DNA of 64,000 nucleotides, taken from Lysobacter arvi. Its GTDB lineage: Bacteria > Pseudomonadota > Gammaproteobacteria > Xanthomonadales > Xanthomonadaceae. Shown piece by piece: positions 39,646-50,137 of the stretch. A program made the position numbers and the translations under genes. The DNA is taken from contig JARUHG010000001.1 in NCBI GenBank assembly GCA_031216755.1, positions 434,001 to 498,000 on the forward strand, written 5' to 3'. Numbering within the stretch: position 1 is the first letter of the stretch; the number at the start of each line of letters is the position of its first letter. The notes beneath the pieces are model-generated. The model was not told the DNA's origin and did not search any database. It worked only from the letters and a program-made list of their open reading frames with translations.

Positions 39646-42600
39646 TCAATCGACGCCGGCCTTGCTCTTCATCACGAACTTGCCGAGCTCCGACAGCGTG
39701 CCGTCGATGCGACGCAGCAGCCGTGCGATCTCATCGGGGGGCACCTGCGTTCCCGCTTCCGCGATCCGCGTCGCGACGCGCAGGTCGGAGGCGAGGTTCC
39801 GGTAGCCGAGCGTGCCGAGTGCGCCGGTGATCCGATGCAGGGCGCGCCCCATGCGCTCGATGTCTCCGTCGTGTTCGGACTGGCGCAGATCGTCCAGATC
39901 GGCAGGCAGGTTCGAGAGCAGGTCTTCGGCGACCAGGCAGACCGTCTCGCGCGAGCCGAAACTGCGCGTCAGCATCGCCAGGTCGAGCGGTTCGAGCGCG
40001 GGCTCCAGCGGCGGCGCGGGGCGCGATGGCGGAGCGGCTGCGTCGCCCGGTTCGACGTCATGGCGTGTCGAGATCGCCCCGGTCGGCTCGCTCGCGTCTG
40101 GTCCGTCCTGCAGCGGAAGCCAGCGCTCCAGTTGCTCCATCATTTCGTCCAGACCGATCGGCTTGCGCAGGTGCCCGTCCATGCCGGCCTCCCGGCAACG
40201 GGCTTCGTCCTCGGGCTGCACGCCTGCGCTCAGGGCGAGGATCGGGAGACGGGGCCGGCCTTCGGCGGCTTCGCTGGTGCGGATCGCACGGGCCAGGGCG
40301 AAGCCGTCCATGCCGGGCATCTGCAAATCGGTGATGAGCAGGTCGAACGCTTCCGTCGCCAGCGCCGCGAGGGCCTGTTCGCCACTCGACACCACGCGGC
40401 ACCGGAAACCCAGCTCCGCCAGTTGCCGCTCCATCAGCAGTTGGTTGGTGGAATGGTCTTCGGCGACCAGGATGTGGCCGGTATGCATCGCGATCCTCGT
40501 GCTCGGGTGGGATTCGGTGGCGTCCACGTCGCCCAGTGCCAGTACGCAGGCGCGCTGTACGTGCGTGGGGAGCAGGGGCTCGACGACGATGGCCGTGCGC
40601 GGCACCTCGGGACTGTCGGCGACCAGGCGCACGACGCGCGTATCCGCATCCGTCGGGGCATCGGTCAGCACCAGTTCCGCGTGCGCTTCGCCGGTCACCA
40701 GGCGCGCACCGAACGAGTGCAGCGTCCCTGTGAGCGCATCGGCGATCGCCGGATGCGTGCTGCGTACGTGCACGTTGCGGCCGGCGAGGGCGGGATCGAC
40801 CGCGCTTTGCCGGGCGATGCGGGCGTTCAGCGTGAGCGATATCCGCGTGCCCACGCCCGGCGTGCTTTCCAGCGCGAGCGACGCGTCCATGCGTTCGGCC
40901 AGCCTGCGCGAAATCGCCAGCCCGAGGCCGCTTCCGCCGTACGTACGCGACGTGCTCACTTCGGCCTGGGTGAACGGATGGAACAACTTGCCTTGCTCTT
41001 CCGGCGCGATGCCGATGCCCGAATCGGTGACCGCAAGGCACAACGTCTGCGCCTCATCCGACGCGTCCAGCACGACGAGGGAGACCGCGACGTAACCGTC
41101 CGCCGTGAACTTGATCGCGTTGCTCAGCAGGTTCAGCAGGATCTGCCGCAGGCGCGTCGGGTCGACGATCACCAGGCCGGCGAGCGTCGGGTCGATGTGG
41201 CAGATGCAGCGCAGTTGCTTGCGACGGCTCAGGTCCAGCACCAGCTCGACGGAGTTGGAGACGAGCACGCGAAGGTCGGTCTCGACGCTTTCGAGCTCGA
41301 GCCCGCCCGCTTCGATGCGCGACATGTCCAGCACGTCGTCGAGGATGCGGCGAAGCGCTTGCGCGTAGTCCTGCACGAGGCCGATGAGATAGCGCTGGTC
41401 GTCGTCGATGTGGCCGCGCGAGAGGATCTCGATGATGCTGTTGATGCCGGCCATCGGCGTGCGGATCTCGTGGCTCATCGCGGCGAGGAAGTTCGAGCGC
41501 GCGAGCGCGGCGTTCTCGGCGGATTGCCTTGCGCTCTCCAGCGCCTCCGCCTGACGGTGCGACGCCGTGACGTCGACCCAGTACCCGCTCCAGTGCACCA
41601 GGCCATCGTCGAGGCGGCGCGCCACGGCGCTGATGCGGATCCAGCGCTCGGGGTCTGGCGAGGTGGTGCGGAAATCCATCTCGACCGAAGACAGGTCGGC
41701 GAACGAGGCGTCCAGCGCCGCCACCAGGCGTGCGCGGTCGTCTGTATGGACGAGCGAGGCGAACGCCTCCCGGGGCTGCGCCGCGAGTTCCTCATGATCC
41801 ATGCCGAACAGCGCAAGCGTGTTGCCGGCGATGAAGGGCATCCCATAGGTGCCCGACGCATCGCGCGTGAGTTTGAAGATCACGCCGGGCAGATTGCGCG
41901 TGAGATCGCGCATCAGGCTGTCGGTCTTCTCGCGGCGCCGGATCTCCGTGCGCGTGCGCAGGTAGGCGAACGCGAGGACCGCCACGAGCAACGCCGCAAG
42001 CGCGGCGCCGATGGCGACCGTCCGCCATTTCACGCCGCTGGAGACCTGCACCTCCAGCCAACCCGAACGGATGCGCTGCCGTTCTTCGGCGCTCAGCGTA
42101 TCGAGCATGCGGTTGATCAGCGGAACGAGCGGCTGGTACTCGCCGCGCACCGCGAACACCAGGTCTTCGTCGAATCCGGCCGGCGCCGCGAGGCGCAGCG
42201 TCGGATACTGGCCGCGTCGAAGCGGCCGGTCGGCCGACATCATGTCGCCCACGTACGCGTCCGCGTCGCCGCGTTCGACCGCTTTCAGCCCCGCCGGGAT
42301 GCCGGGCACCGGCACGATGATGGCGTTGGGCAGCTTCGCTTTCACCCGGGCCGCACGCGACGGGCCCACGATCGCGATGCGCTTTCCGTCGAGGTCGTCC
42401 AGTCCGCTGATCGGACGCGAGCGATTGCGCATCACGATCACGGCGCTCATCCGGGCGAAGGGCTCGGTGCGCACCCAGTCCGTGCCGACCGGCGCGCTGG
42501 CCGGCATCGCGACCAGATCGACTTCGCCGCGACGCATCATGCCGCGCAGTTCCTCCGTGATGCCGGAGGATTCCCGCCCGAGCGGAAGCCCGAGCCGCGT

Positions 42601-43557
42601 CCGCATCATCTGGAGGTATTCGGCCGCGACGCCGCTGAGGTGTCCGTCGCTGCCGGTGAACGTCACCGGTTCCCAGTCGCGCGCGTAGCCGATGCGCGGC
42701 GGTGGGATGCGCTGGAGCCACAGTTGCTCGTCCTGCGTGAGCGGCACGCGCCCGGCACGCGGCATGGGCAGCGAAGGCGTTCCGAGCCATTTGTGTTCAT
42801 ACGCCAGCCGCTGTTGCGACGTGATGCGCGACAACGCCTTGTCGATCATGCTCGCCAGCGGCTTTCGATCGTCAGGCACGGCGAAGTGCAAGGTGTCGGC
42901 GGGCAGGTCAATCGGCGCAAGCACCGCCAGTGACGGCCACTCACCGCGTGCGAGCGCCGCACGCGCGACGTGCGGATTGCCGAAGAACACGTCGGCCTTT
43001 CCCTGTTTCACCGCGTCGAATCCTTCGCGCGCATCGGTCACCGTGACGATCTGCGCGTCCGGGAAGCGCGCACGCGTCGCGCGCTCGACCGACGTGCCGC
43101 GGTCCACCGCGATGCGCGCGGCGGCGAGTCGATCGGGGGCGATCAGATCGCCGCGCGCGGCCAATCCCACCGCGACCGGCAACGCTTCGACGTACGACGC
43201 GGTGAACACCAGGCACGGCGTTCGTTCGGGCACGAGCGAGACGTTCATCAGCACGTCGACTTCGCGACGGCAGCCGCCGTTGAACGCCGCCTCCCACGAG
43301 GGGTACTCACGCACCACGATTCCCACGCCGAGCTGCCGCGCGATGTTGCGAAGGTACGCAGGCCCGAGGCCCGTCAGCGTATCGTTCTCGTAACGTTCGA
43401 ACGGTGCCCATCCCCCCTGGTACGTCGCAACGGTGATGGTGGGATGCGCACGCAACCAGTCGCGTTCCTCGGGCGTGAGTTCGAGCGCCGCCGCATGCGC
43501 GCGATTCGCGAGCAGCGTCAGGAACAGCAGCAACAGACATGCGACACCGTGGAACAT
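39646..43557 (-). CDS. BvgS-like hybrid sensor histidine kinase
   Basis: The 1303-residue membrane kinase has a Sec signal (MFHGVACLLLLFLTLLANRA). It continues with two periplasmic Venus-flytrap (SBP_bac_3) domains, the first beginning LTPEERDWLRAHPTITVATY and the second LTQDEQLWLQRIPPPRIGYA. A transmembrane helix (about 510-530) and a PAS domain follow. HisKA has MSHEIRTPMAG (His696) and the ATPase DSGIGIAPEEQGKLFHPFTQ and GGSGLGLAISRRLAERM. A receiver has LLITDLQMPGMDG (Asp1077) and an Hpt domain HRITGALGTLG (His1241). This is the BvgS/EvgS layout, a multistep phosphorelay that would end on the adjacent LuxR-type regulator. An alternative GTG start at 43602 would shorten the gap to the divergent gene to 30 bases. 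It converges on recJ. Confidence 0.9.
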   Translation of the reverse strand: MFHGVACLLLLFLTLLANRAHAAALELTPEERDWLRAHPTITVATYQGGWAPFERYENDTLTGLGPAYLRNIARQLGVGIVVREYPSWEAAFNGGCRREVDVLMNVSLVPERTPCLVFTASYVEALPVAVGLAARGDLIAPDRLAAARIAVDRGTSVERATRARFPDAQIVTVTDAREGFDAVKQGKADVFFGNPHVARAALARGEWPSLAVLAPIDLPADTLHFAVPDDRKPLASMIDKALSRITSQQRLAYEHKWLGTPSLPMPRAGRVPLTQDEQLWLQRIPPPRIGYARDWEPVTFTGSDGHLSGVAAEYLQMMRTRLGLPLGRESSGITEELRGMMRRGEVDLVAMPASAPVGTDWVRTEPFARMSAVIVMRNRSRPISGLDDLDGKRIAIVGPSRAARVKAKLPNAIIVPVPGIPAGLKAVERGDADAYVGDMMSADRPLRRGQYPTLRLAAPAGFDEDLVFAVRGEYQPLVPLINRMLDTLSAEERQRIRSGWLEVQVSSGVKWRTVAIGAALAALLVAVLAFAYLRTRTEIRRREKTDSLMRDLTRNLPGVIFKLTRDASGTYGMPFIAGNTLALFGMDHEELAAQPREAFASLVHTDDRARLVAALDASFADLSSVEMDFRTTSPDPERWIRISAVARRLDDGLVHWSGYWVDVTASHRQAEALESARQSAENAALARSNFLAAMSHEIRTPMAGINSIIEILSRGHIDDDQRYLIGLVQDYAQALRRILDDVLDMSRIEAGGLELESVETDLRVLVSNSVELVLDLSRRKQLRCICHIDPTLAGLVIVDPTRLRQILLNLLSNAIKFTADGYVAVSLVVLDASDEAQTLCLAVTDSGIGIAPEEQGKLFHPFTQAEVSTSRTYGGSGLGLAISRRLAERMDASLALESTPGVGTRISLTLNARIARQSAVDPALAGRNVHVRSTHPAIADALTGTLHSFGARLVTGEAHAELVLTDAPTDADTRVVRLVADSPEVPRTAIVVEPLLPTHVQRACVLALGDVDATESHPSTRIAMHTGHILVAEDHSTNQLLMERQLAELGFRCRVVSSGEQALAALATEAFDLLITDLQMPGMDGFALARAIRTSEAAEGRPRLPILALSAGVQPEDEARCREAGMDGHLRKPIGLDEMMEQLERWLPLQDGPDASEPTGAISTRHDVEPGDAAAPPSRPAPPLEPALEPLDLAMLTRSFGSRETVCLVAEDLLSNLPADLDDLRQSEHDGDIERMGRALHRITGALGTLGYRNLASDLRVATRIAEAGTQVPPDEIARLLRRIDGTLSELGKFVMKSKAGVD

Positions 43558-43632
43558 CGCCAGCGGTGCATGCGCGCAGGTACGGGGATATCCTATGCGC
43601 ACCGAGCATCCTCTCCCGGCGGGCGATCCTGT

Positions 43633-44259
43633 ATGAACCTGCGAGTGTTCCTGGCTGACGATCATCCGGTGGTGCTTCGCGGCGCGAGGGCGATCCTGGA
43701 AGCGAGCGGGATCGTCGTGGTGGGAGAAGCGCGGTCGAGCGACGAATTGCTGGCGGCGCTGGACAAGGAGCCCTGCGACGTCGTCGTGACGGATTTCGCG
43801 ATGCCCAACAGCGCATCGCCGGACGGCGCGGAAATGATCCGGCAGCTGCGCGAGCGACATCCGCTGTTGCCCATCGTCGTGATGACGATGATCGGGAACG
43901 TGGGAATCCTCGACTCGCTGCTGCGCGCGGCCGTGCTGGGCGTCGTGGAAAAGACCGAGGACATGGAAATCCTCCCGATGGCCGTAAGGTCGGCCGCCAA
44001 CCGTCGCGTGTTCGTCTCGCCGGGTCTGCGACGACAGCTGGACGCGATGGGGAAGCGACGTGGCCGCGGCGCGTTAAGCGCGCGTGAAGCCGAGATCGTC
44101 CGTCTGCTGGCGTCGGGGCTGACGGTAACAGAGATCGCCCAGCAGTTGGACCGCAGCCTGAAGACCATCAGTCGGCAGAAGATCGACGCCATGCGCAAGC
44201 TGGGGCTGGAAAACGAGGCCGAGCTGTACGCGTACGCCCGCGAGGCCGGTCTCACCTGA
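43633..44259 (+). CDS. LuxR/NarL-type response regulator (BvgA-like)
   Basis: The 208-residue regulator has a receiver with the acidic pair in VFLADDHPVVLRGARAILEA, the phospho-acceptor Asp in VVVTDFAMPN, a Thr in VMTMIG and Lys in VVEKTED. The C-terminal GerE-type HTH is complete: LSAREAEIVRLLASGLTVTE, IAQQLDRSLKTISRQKIDAM and RKLGLENEAELYAY. It is divergent from the BvgS-like kinase, with only 75 bases between the starts, and is its probable partner. Confidence 0.9.
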   Translation: MNLRVFLADDHPVVLRGARAILEASGIVVVGEARSSDELLAALDKEPCDVVVTDFAMPNSASPDGAEMIRQLRERHPLLPIVVMTMIGNVGILDSLLRAAVLGVVEKTEDMEILPMAVRSAANRRVFVSPGLRRQLDAMGKRRGRGALSAREAEIVRLLASGLTVTEIAQQLDRSLKTISRQKIDAMRKLGLENEAELYAYAREAGLT

Positions 44260-44366
44260 CTGCACGCCAACCTGGCGCGAACCTTCAGAGGGTTCCGGAA
44301 CCGTCCGATGGCCGGGCTGCCCACCCGGGCGCACACTGCCCGGGTCAGTGGCACAACGGCGGCAGC

Positions 44367-44984
44367 ATGCATACACGTGTCGTAATCGCGGACGATCATC
44401 TCCCGGTGCTCGCATCGGTCGGCGCCGCCGTGAGCGCGACGGGCGCGACGGTCGTCGCACGCGCGCGATCGCCGGACGAGCTGTTCGCTGCATTGCGCGA
44501 CGTCGCCTGCGACCTGCTGATCTGCGACTACGCGATGCCGGTCGACGAGCAGGTCGATGGCATCGAGATGGTTCATCGGGTCAGGACACAGTGGCCGCAG
44601 CTGCCGGTGATCATGCTGACGACGATGTCCAACGGCGTCCTGCTCCGCGCCCTGCTCGCGCAGGGCGTGCGCGGGCTGATCGACAAGGCCGCACCCGCGC
44701 TGGAGTTGCACGCCGCGATTCGCGCCGTCCAGGAGGGCGGGACCGTGGTGAGTCCCGACTTCGCCGAGGCGGCTGCCGGATGGGTGCGACACACAGACGA
44801 GCCGGTACTGCGGCGCGAGATCCAGCGGATGCTCGAGCGCGGCCGTTCGCCGGGCGGTATCGCCGAACTGCTCCAGCTTCCGCTTTCCTGCGTGGAGCGG
44901 CACATGCGCGCGCCTGACCGCACCGCGAGCAACGCAGAGCCGGATCGGCTGGCTTGCCGCGACGCGGGCTCCCGACGCCCGTGA
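44367..44984 (+). CDS. Response regulator with degenerate LuxR-type output domain
   Basis: The 205-residue protein has an intact receiver: VVIADDHLPVLASVGAAVSA, LLICDYAMPVDEQVDGIEMV (phospho-acceptor Asp), IMLTTMS and IDKAAP. The C-terminal part REIQRMLERGRSPGGIAELL then QLPLSCVERHMRA resembles the first three helices of a GerE HTH, but the last helix is missing and replaced by an arginine-rich, disordered ending. DNA binding may be weak or lost. It lies 107 bases after the first regulator, in the same direction, and is probably a diverged duplicate that could compete for phosphate from the hybrid kinase. Confidence 0.75.
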   Translation: MHTRVVIADDHLPVLASVGAAVSATGATVVARARSPDELFAALRDVACDLLICDYAMPVDEQVDGIEMVHRVRTQWPQLPVIMLTTMSNGVLLRALLAQGVRGLIDKAAPALELHAAIRAVQEGGTVVSPDFAEAAAGWVRHTDEPVLRREIQRMLERGRSPGGIAELLQLPLSCVERHMRAPDRTASNAEPDRLACRDAGSRRP

Positions 44985-45272
44985 GTCCTGCACCGCACCG
45001 CGCCGGCACCAGCGCGGCGCGTGGTGCAGGACGGCGACGATGCGGGCGGCGCGTGGGCGTTCATGGGATGGGGCGGCCATGCGTGCGTGGCAGGCGACAG
45101 GTTAGCCACGCCCATGCCCCACGCCGACCAGAGGAATCTGAGGAAAGGCGACTTGCCCGTGGTTCGGGCGTGGGCTAGGCCGCCTGGACCTGCGACCTCC
45201 CGGCGACTTGACGCGGCCGCAACATTCTCGCACCTAGGCTGAACAGCCTTTCCCTGCTTCGGGAGTCGTGCC

Positions 45273-45911
45273 ATGCCGCTGACGATCAACATCGATCTTT
45301 CCGACGAGGACCTGCAGCACTTTGCCGGCGTGGTCGAGTCGGCCCGAAAGGAAGCCTCCGACAGGAGCAACGCCGAAGTCGTCGAAGCGGCCACCCAGCT
45401 GGCCATGAAGGCAGGGCAGAGCAATCCGCCGCAATTCGTGAAGGATCGCCTGCTGATGCTCGATTCGCTGATCGCGATGCTGCGCGACGAAGGCTGGGGG
45501 CTGTCGGAAGCGGATGCGGCGAACGTCCGGTCCGCGCTGGCGTACTTCGTGTCGGCGGGTGATGCGATCCCCGACAACGTGCCGGTGCTCGGCTTCATCG
45601 ACGACGCGATCATGATCGAGTTGTGCGCGCGCGAGCTGCGCCACGAGATCGAGGCCTACGACGACTTCTGCGAGTTCCGCCAGCGCGAGGCCGAGCGCCG
45701 CAAGCTCGATCCGGCGGGCGTCGGGCGTGCGGACTGGCTGGACAGCCGGCGCGAGGAACTGCAGGACCGCATGCACCGGCGCCGCAATCGGGATTTCCGC
45801 GGGGGCTTCGGCAGTGGGTTCGGCACCGGCTTCGGAGGGAGTAGCAGCTACGGGCCGGTGAGGCGCTACGCCGACACGGGCTGGCGGCCGGGGCCGTTCC
45901 GGTTCCGCTGA
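45273..45911 (+). CDS. DUF1232 (YkvA-like) family protein
   Basis: The 212-residue protein has a DUF1232 core near residues 88-130, ALAYFVSAGDAIPDNVPVLG then FIDDAIMIELCARELRHEIE, the family's Y-x-x-S-P-x-D-x-(I/V)-PD-x-(I/L)P-(V/I)-x-G-x-(I/L)DD pattern. The N-terminal 75 residues are helical and charged. The C-terminal 40 residues are rich in Gly, Phe and Arg and probably disordered. Family function is unknown; some members associate with membranes, but no strong transmembrane segment is seen here. Confidence 0.75.
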   Translation: MPLTINIDLSDEDLQHFAGVVESARKEASDRSNAEVVEAATQLAMKAGQSNPPQFVKDRLLMLDSLIAMLRDEGWGLSEADAANVRSALAYFVSAGDAIPDNVPVLGFIDDAIMIELCARELRHEIEAYDDFCEFRQREAERRKLDPAGVGRADWLDSRREELQDRMHRRRNRDFRGGFGSGFGTGFGGSSSYGPVRRYADTGWRPGPFRFR

Positions 45912-46034
45912 GCCGGCATCCGGCAGGCCCTTCGCGGACGGGCGGAAGCCGTCGCGGACGCCGCTTGCACGCACCAGCGGCGGGCGAGGGCCTTTGTTAG
46001 AATCGCCGGTTCATCACCGCGATTTGAACCGGAC

Positions 46035-47163
46035 ATGATCGAGCTCAATCCCGTCCGCCAGCGCATCGCCGACCTGACCGGTCGGCTGGATGCGCTGAGG
46101 GGGTATCTTTGACTACGACGGCAAAGTCGAACGTCTCGAAGAAGTAAACCGCGAACTGGAAAGCCCCGACGTCTGGAACGACGCCGAGCGCGCCCAGTCG
46201 CTCGGCCGCGAGCGCGCCTCGCTCGACAAGGTGGTGGGCGGCATCCGCGATCTCACCGAGGGCCTGGTGGGCGCGGGCGAACTGCTCGAACTGGCCGAGA
46301 TGGAGGACGACGAAGGCACCGCGCTGGCCGTGGTGGACGACGTCGATCGCCATGCGAAGGAAGTCGAGAAGCTCGAGTTCCAGCGCATGTTCTCCGGGAA
46401 GATGGACGCGGCCAACGCGTTCGTCGACATCCAGGCCGGCGCCGGCGGCACCGAGGCGCAGGACTGGGCCGAAATCCTCCTGCGCATGTACCTGCGCTGG
46501 GCCGAATCGCGCGGCTGGAAGGCCGAGCTGATGGAAGTCAGCGGCGGCGACGTGGCCGGCATCAAGTCGGCGACCTTCCGCGTCGAAGGCGACTTCGCCT
46601 ACGGCTGGCTCAAGACCGAAACCGGCGTGCACCGCCTCGTGCGCAAGTCGCCGTTCGACTCGGACAATCGCCGGCATACCAGCTTCACGTCCGTGTTCGT
46701 GTCGCCGGAAGTCGACGACAAGATCGACATCGAGATCAATCCGGCGGACCTGAAGACCGACGTGTACCGCTCCTCCGGTGCCGGTGGCCAGCACGTGAAC
46801 AAGACCGAATCGGCGGTGCGCATCACGCACGTCCCGTCGGGCATCGTCGTGGCCTGCCAGACCGAGCGCAGCCAGCACGCCAACCGCGACCGCGCGATGA
46901 AGATGCTGGCGGCCAAGCTCTACGAACTGGAAATCCAGAAGCGCAACGCCGAACGCGACGCGGTGGAAGCCACCAAGTCGGACATCGGCTGGGGCAGCCA
47001 GATCCGCAACTACGTGCTCGACCAGAGCCGCATCAAGGACCTGCGCACCGGCATCGAGCGCAGCGACACGCAGAAGGTGCTCGACGGCGACCTGGACGAG
47101 TTCGTCGAGGCCAGCCTGAAATCCGGCCTGGAGGCCGGTTCGAAACGCGCCGACGCGGTGTAA
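46035..47163 (+). CDS. prfB: Peptide chain release factor 2, programmed +1 frameshift
   Basis: RF2 releases peptides at UGA and UAA. The first 25 codons ([20 protein letters not shown] then LRGYL) run from ATG 46035 to an in-frame TGA at 46110. The rest ([20 protein letters not shown] onward) is in the +1 frame and ends at 47163, giving about 375 residues. The stop-recognition tripeptide SPF (in [15 protein letters not shown]) and the catalytic GGQ ([14 protein letters not shown]) are present. The frameshift is autoregulated: low RF2 lets ribosomes shift past the UGA. lysS follows 146 bases later. Confidence 0.97.
46098..46113 (+). promoter_or_regulatory. prfB programmed frameshift site
   Basis: AGGGGGTATCTTTGAC is the classic RF2 signal: an internal Shine-Dalgarno-like AGGGGG (46098-46103), a three-base spacer, the slippery CTT codon (46107-46109), the in-frame TGA (46110-46112) and the C that follows. 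The arrangement matches the E. coli AGGGGGTATCTTTGAC site. Confidence 0.97.
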
Positions 47164-47309
47164 GCCGCGATCGGCGCGTCCGACGGCGCATCGCACCGGT
47201 GCGCCAACGTCGCTGCGGTGCCCGCATCGTTCTTTGATTTTGCCGCCTGCACGAAACACACTGGATTCCCCGCGCACGCGGGAACCGCTACCCCATCATC
47301 ATCGACACC

Positions 47310-48830
47310 ATGACCGACCAGACCCCGACCGCCCAGACGCCCGCCGACGAGAACTTCCTGATCGCCGAGCGTCGCGCCAAACTCACGGCGCTGCGCGGTG
47401 AGGGCATCGCGTTTCCGAACGACTTCCGCCGCCACGATTACGCGGGAGACCTGCAGGCGCAGTTCGCCGACGCCGAGACGTGGACGGCCGAGGCACTGGA
47501 AGGCAAGGGCCAGCGCGTGGCCATCGCGGGCCGCATCCTGCTCAAGCGCGTCATGGGCAAGGCGAGCTTCGTGCAGATCCAGGACGAATCCGGGCGCATC
47601 CAGCTGTTCCTGCAGGCCAACGTGCTGGGCGAGGTCTACGACGCGTTCAAGGGCTGGGACGTCGGCGACATCGTCGGCGCGCAGGGCGTGCTCACGCGCA
47701 CCAAGACCGGCGAGTTGTCCGTCAAGGCCGACGAGCTGCGCCTGTTGACCAAGTCGCTGCGCCCGCTGCCGGACAAGTTCCACGGTCTTGCCGATGTCGA
47801 GCAGCGGTATCGCCAGCGCTACGTCGACCTGATCGTGACGCCCGAGGCGCGCGAGGTCTTCGTCAAGCGCAGCAAGATCATCCGCGCGATGCGCGCGTGG
47901 CTCGACGGCCGCCGTTTCCTCGAAGTGGAAACGCCGATGATGCACTACATCCCCGGCGGAGCCGCCGCGAAGCCGTTCGTGACCCATCACAACGCGCTGG
48001 ACCTGGAACTGTTCCTGCGCGTGGCGCCGGAGCTGTACCTCAAGCGCCTGGTCGTCGGCGGACTGGAGCGCGTGTACGAGATCAACCGCAACTTTCGCAA
48101 CGAAGGCGTGTCCACGCGGCACAACCCGGAATTCACCATGCTTGAGCTGTATGAGGCGTACGCCACGTACACCGAGATCATGGACCTGACCGAAGGGTTG
48201 ATCCGCGACGTCGCCGTGCAGGTGCTGGGCACGACGCAGATGCATTGGGACGGTGCCGACATCGACCTGGGCCCGGCCTTCCGCCGCTGGCGCCTGGACG
48301 AGGCGGTGCGCCACTACAACCCGGAGATCACCGCCGCCGACTGCACCGACCGCGACGCGCTCGTGCGTCATTGCGAGCGCCTGAAGGTCCCCGTGAAGGC
48401 GGGCTACGGCTGGGGCAAGCTGCTGCTGGAAATCTTCGAAAAGACCGCCGAGCACCGGCTGGTGCAGCCGACCTTCATCACGCATTACCCGGTCGAGGTG
48501 TCGCCGTTGGCGCGCGAGAGCGACAGCGAGAAGGGCATCACCGACCGCTTCGAGCTGTTCGTCAACGGAAAGGAGCTGGCCAACGGCTTCTCGGAGCTGA
48601 ACGATCCCGAGGATCAGGCCGAGCGCTTCCGCGCCCAGGTCGAGGCCAAGGAAGGCGGCGACGACGAGGCGATGCACTTCGACGCGGATTACATCCGGGC
48701 GCTGGAAGTGGGCCTGCCGCCGACGGGCGGCCTGGGCATCGGTATCGACCGCCTCGTGATGCTGATGACCGGCTCGGCCTCGATCCGCGACGTACTGCTG
48801 TTCCCGTACATGCGGCCGGAAGCCGGCTGA
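47310..48830 (+). CDS. lysS: Lysyl-tRNA synthetase (class II)
   Basis: The 506-residue enzyme charges tRNA-Lys. The N-terminal anticodon-binding OB fold has [20 protein letters not shown] and [20 protein letters not shown]. The class II core has motif 1 ([20 protein letters not shown]), motif 2 ([20 protein letters not shown]) and motif 3 ([20 protein letters not shown]). Length fits LysS (505 in E. coli). The linkage prfB-lysS is widely conserved, and here it leads into rpfG. Confidence 0.98.
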   Translation: MTDQTPTAQTPADENFLIAERRAKLTALRGEGIAFPNDFRRHDYAGDLQAQFADAETWTAEALEGKGQRVAIAGRILLKRVMGKASFVQIQDESGRIQLFLQANVLGEVYDAFKGWDVGDIVGAQGVLTRTKTGELSVKADELRLLTKSLRPLPDKFHGLADVEQRYRQRYVDLIVTPEAREVFVKRSKIIRAMRAWLDGRRFLEVETPMMHYIPGGAAAKPFVTHHNALDLELFLRVAPELYLKRLVVGGLERVYEINRNFRNEGVSTRHNPEFTMLELYEAYATYTEIMDLTEGLIRDVAVQVLGTTQMHWDGADIDLGPAFRRWRLDEAVRHYNPEITAADCTDRDALVRHCERLKVPVKAGYGWGKLLLEIFEKTAEHRLVQPTFITHYPVEVSPLARESDSEKGITDRFELFVNGKELANGFSELNDPEDQAERFRAQVEAKEGGDDEAMHFDADYIRALEVGLPPTGGLGIGIDRLVMLMTGSASIRDVLLFPYMRPEAG

Positions 48831-49048
48831 GGGACGCTGCTGCGACGCCGGCTTGCGGATGGCCGTTTGCGGTCCGGCCGCCGAAGGCGCCGGCGGTGAT
48901 GCCGGTGCGGTGCGGCTTTGCCGGCTCGCGGTGAAGTGTCGCTAAAGCCGATGCGAACCTCAGCCGATTCCGATGACAGGCCGGGGCGATTCCCGGCTGC
49001 GGGCGCCGCCGGCCCGGGGTATGCTCCTCTCATCGGCCACCACAGGGG

Positions 49049-50131
49049 GTGGCGGCTTTACGGAACCCCGATGTGAACGTCGTCATCGTCGATGACCAAA
49101 CCTCCGCGCGCACGATGCTGCGCCACATCATCGAGGACATCTCGTCCGAGCTGCATGTGTCCGATTTCGGCGATCCGGAGGCCGCGCTGGGCTGGTGCGA
49201 ATCCAACCAGCCGGACCTGCTGTTGCTGGACTACCGGATGCCGGCGCTCGACGGGCTGGAGTTCGCCCGCCGCTTCCGCCGGCTGCCCCTCCACCGCGAC
49301 ATCCCGATCATCCTGGTGACGGTGGTCGGCGACGAGCCGATCCGCCAGGCCGCCTTGGAGGCGGGCGTGATCGACTTCCTCGTCAAACCGGTACGCCCGC
49401 GCGAACTGCGCGCCCGCTGCCGCAATTTGCTGCAGTTGCGCCAGCAGTCGGAGAACGTGAAGCAGCGTGCGCTGTCGCTGGAGCAGCGGCTGCTTTCGAG
49501 CATGCACGAGGTGGAAGAGCGCGAGCGCGAAACGCTTTCGCGTCTGGCCCGCGCCATCGAGTACCGTGACGCGGGCACCAGCGCGTACCTGGAGCGCATG
49601 GCGCATATCGCCGGACTGATCGCCGAGCAGCTGGGCATGTTCGAGGACGAGGTGCGCGTCATCGAGATGGCGGCGCCGCTGCACGATATCGGCAAGATCG
49701 CCATCCCGGACGCCGTGCTCATGAAGGCCGGCCCGTTGTCCGAGGACGAAACCGCGGTGATGCGCCGTCACCCACGCATCGGCTACGAACTGCTCAGCGG
49801 TAGCCAGAACCGTTTCATCCAGGCCGGCGCGCTGATCGCGCTGCGCCATCACGAACGCTACGACGGCAGCGGTTATCCCGATGGCCTGCGCGGGGAGGAA
49901 ATCCCGTTGGAAGCCAGGATCGTCGCGGTTGCCGACGTATTCGATGCGCTCATCTCGCCCCGTCCCTACAAGAAGGCGTGGGACGTGGACGCGGCGCTGG
50001 GTTACCTGTACGCGCAGCGCGGGCGACTGTTCGATCCACGCTGCGTCGACGCGTTGATCCGAAGCCGCGAGCGGCTGGAGGACATCTGCAACCGGTTCTC
50101 GACGGTATCCGCGCGTCCCGGCCTGGAGTGA
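49049..50131 (+). CDS. rpfG: DSF response regulator RpfG, c-di-GMP phosphodiesterase (HD-GYP)
   Basis: The 360-residue protein is the output of DSF signalling. The receiver opens VNVVIVDDQTSARTMLRHII with phospho-acceptor Asp61 in LLLLDYRMPALDG and a VKP lysine. The HD-GYP domain has HD at 212-213 (APLHDIGKIAIPDAVLMKAG) and HHERYDGSGYPDGLRGEEIP with GYP at 275-277, the set for hydrolysing c-di-GMP. GTG 49049 is used; GTG 49073 (VNVVIVDD) is an alternative. rpfC begins six bases after the stop, without an rpfH gene between them. Confidence 0.95.
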   Translation: MAALRNPDVNVVIVDDQTSARTMLRHIIEDISSELHVSDFGDPEAALGWCESNQPDLLLLDYRMPALDGLEFARRFRRLPLHRDIPIILVTVVGDEPIRQAALEAGVIDFLVKPVRPRELRARCRNLLQLRQQSENVKQRALSLEQRLLSSMHEVEERERETLSRLARAIEYRDAGTSAYLERMAHIAGLIAEQLGMFEDEVRVIEMAAPLHDIGKIAIPDAVLMKAGPLSEDETAVMRRHPRIGYELLSGSQNRFIQAGALIALRHHERYDGSGYPDGLRGEEIPLEARIVAVADVFDALISPRPYKKAWDVDAALGYLYAQRGRLFDPRCVDALIRSRERLEDICNRFSTVSARPGLE

Positions 50132-50137
50132 GCCGCG

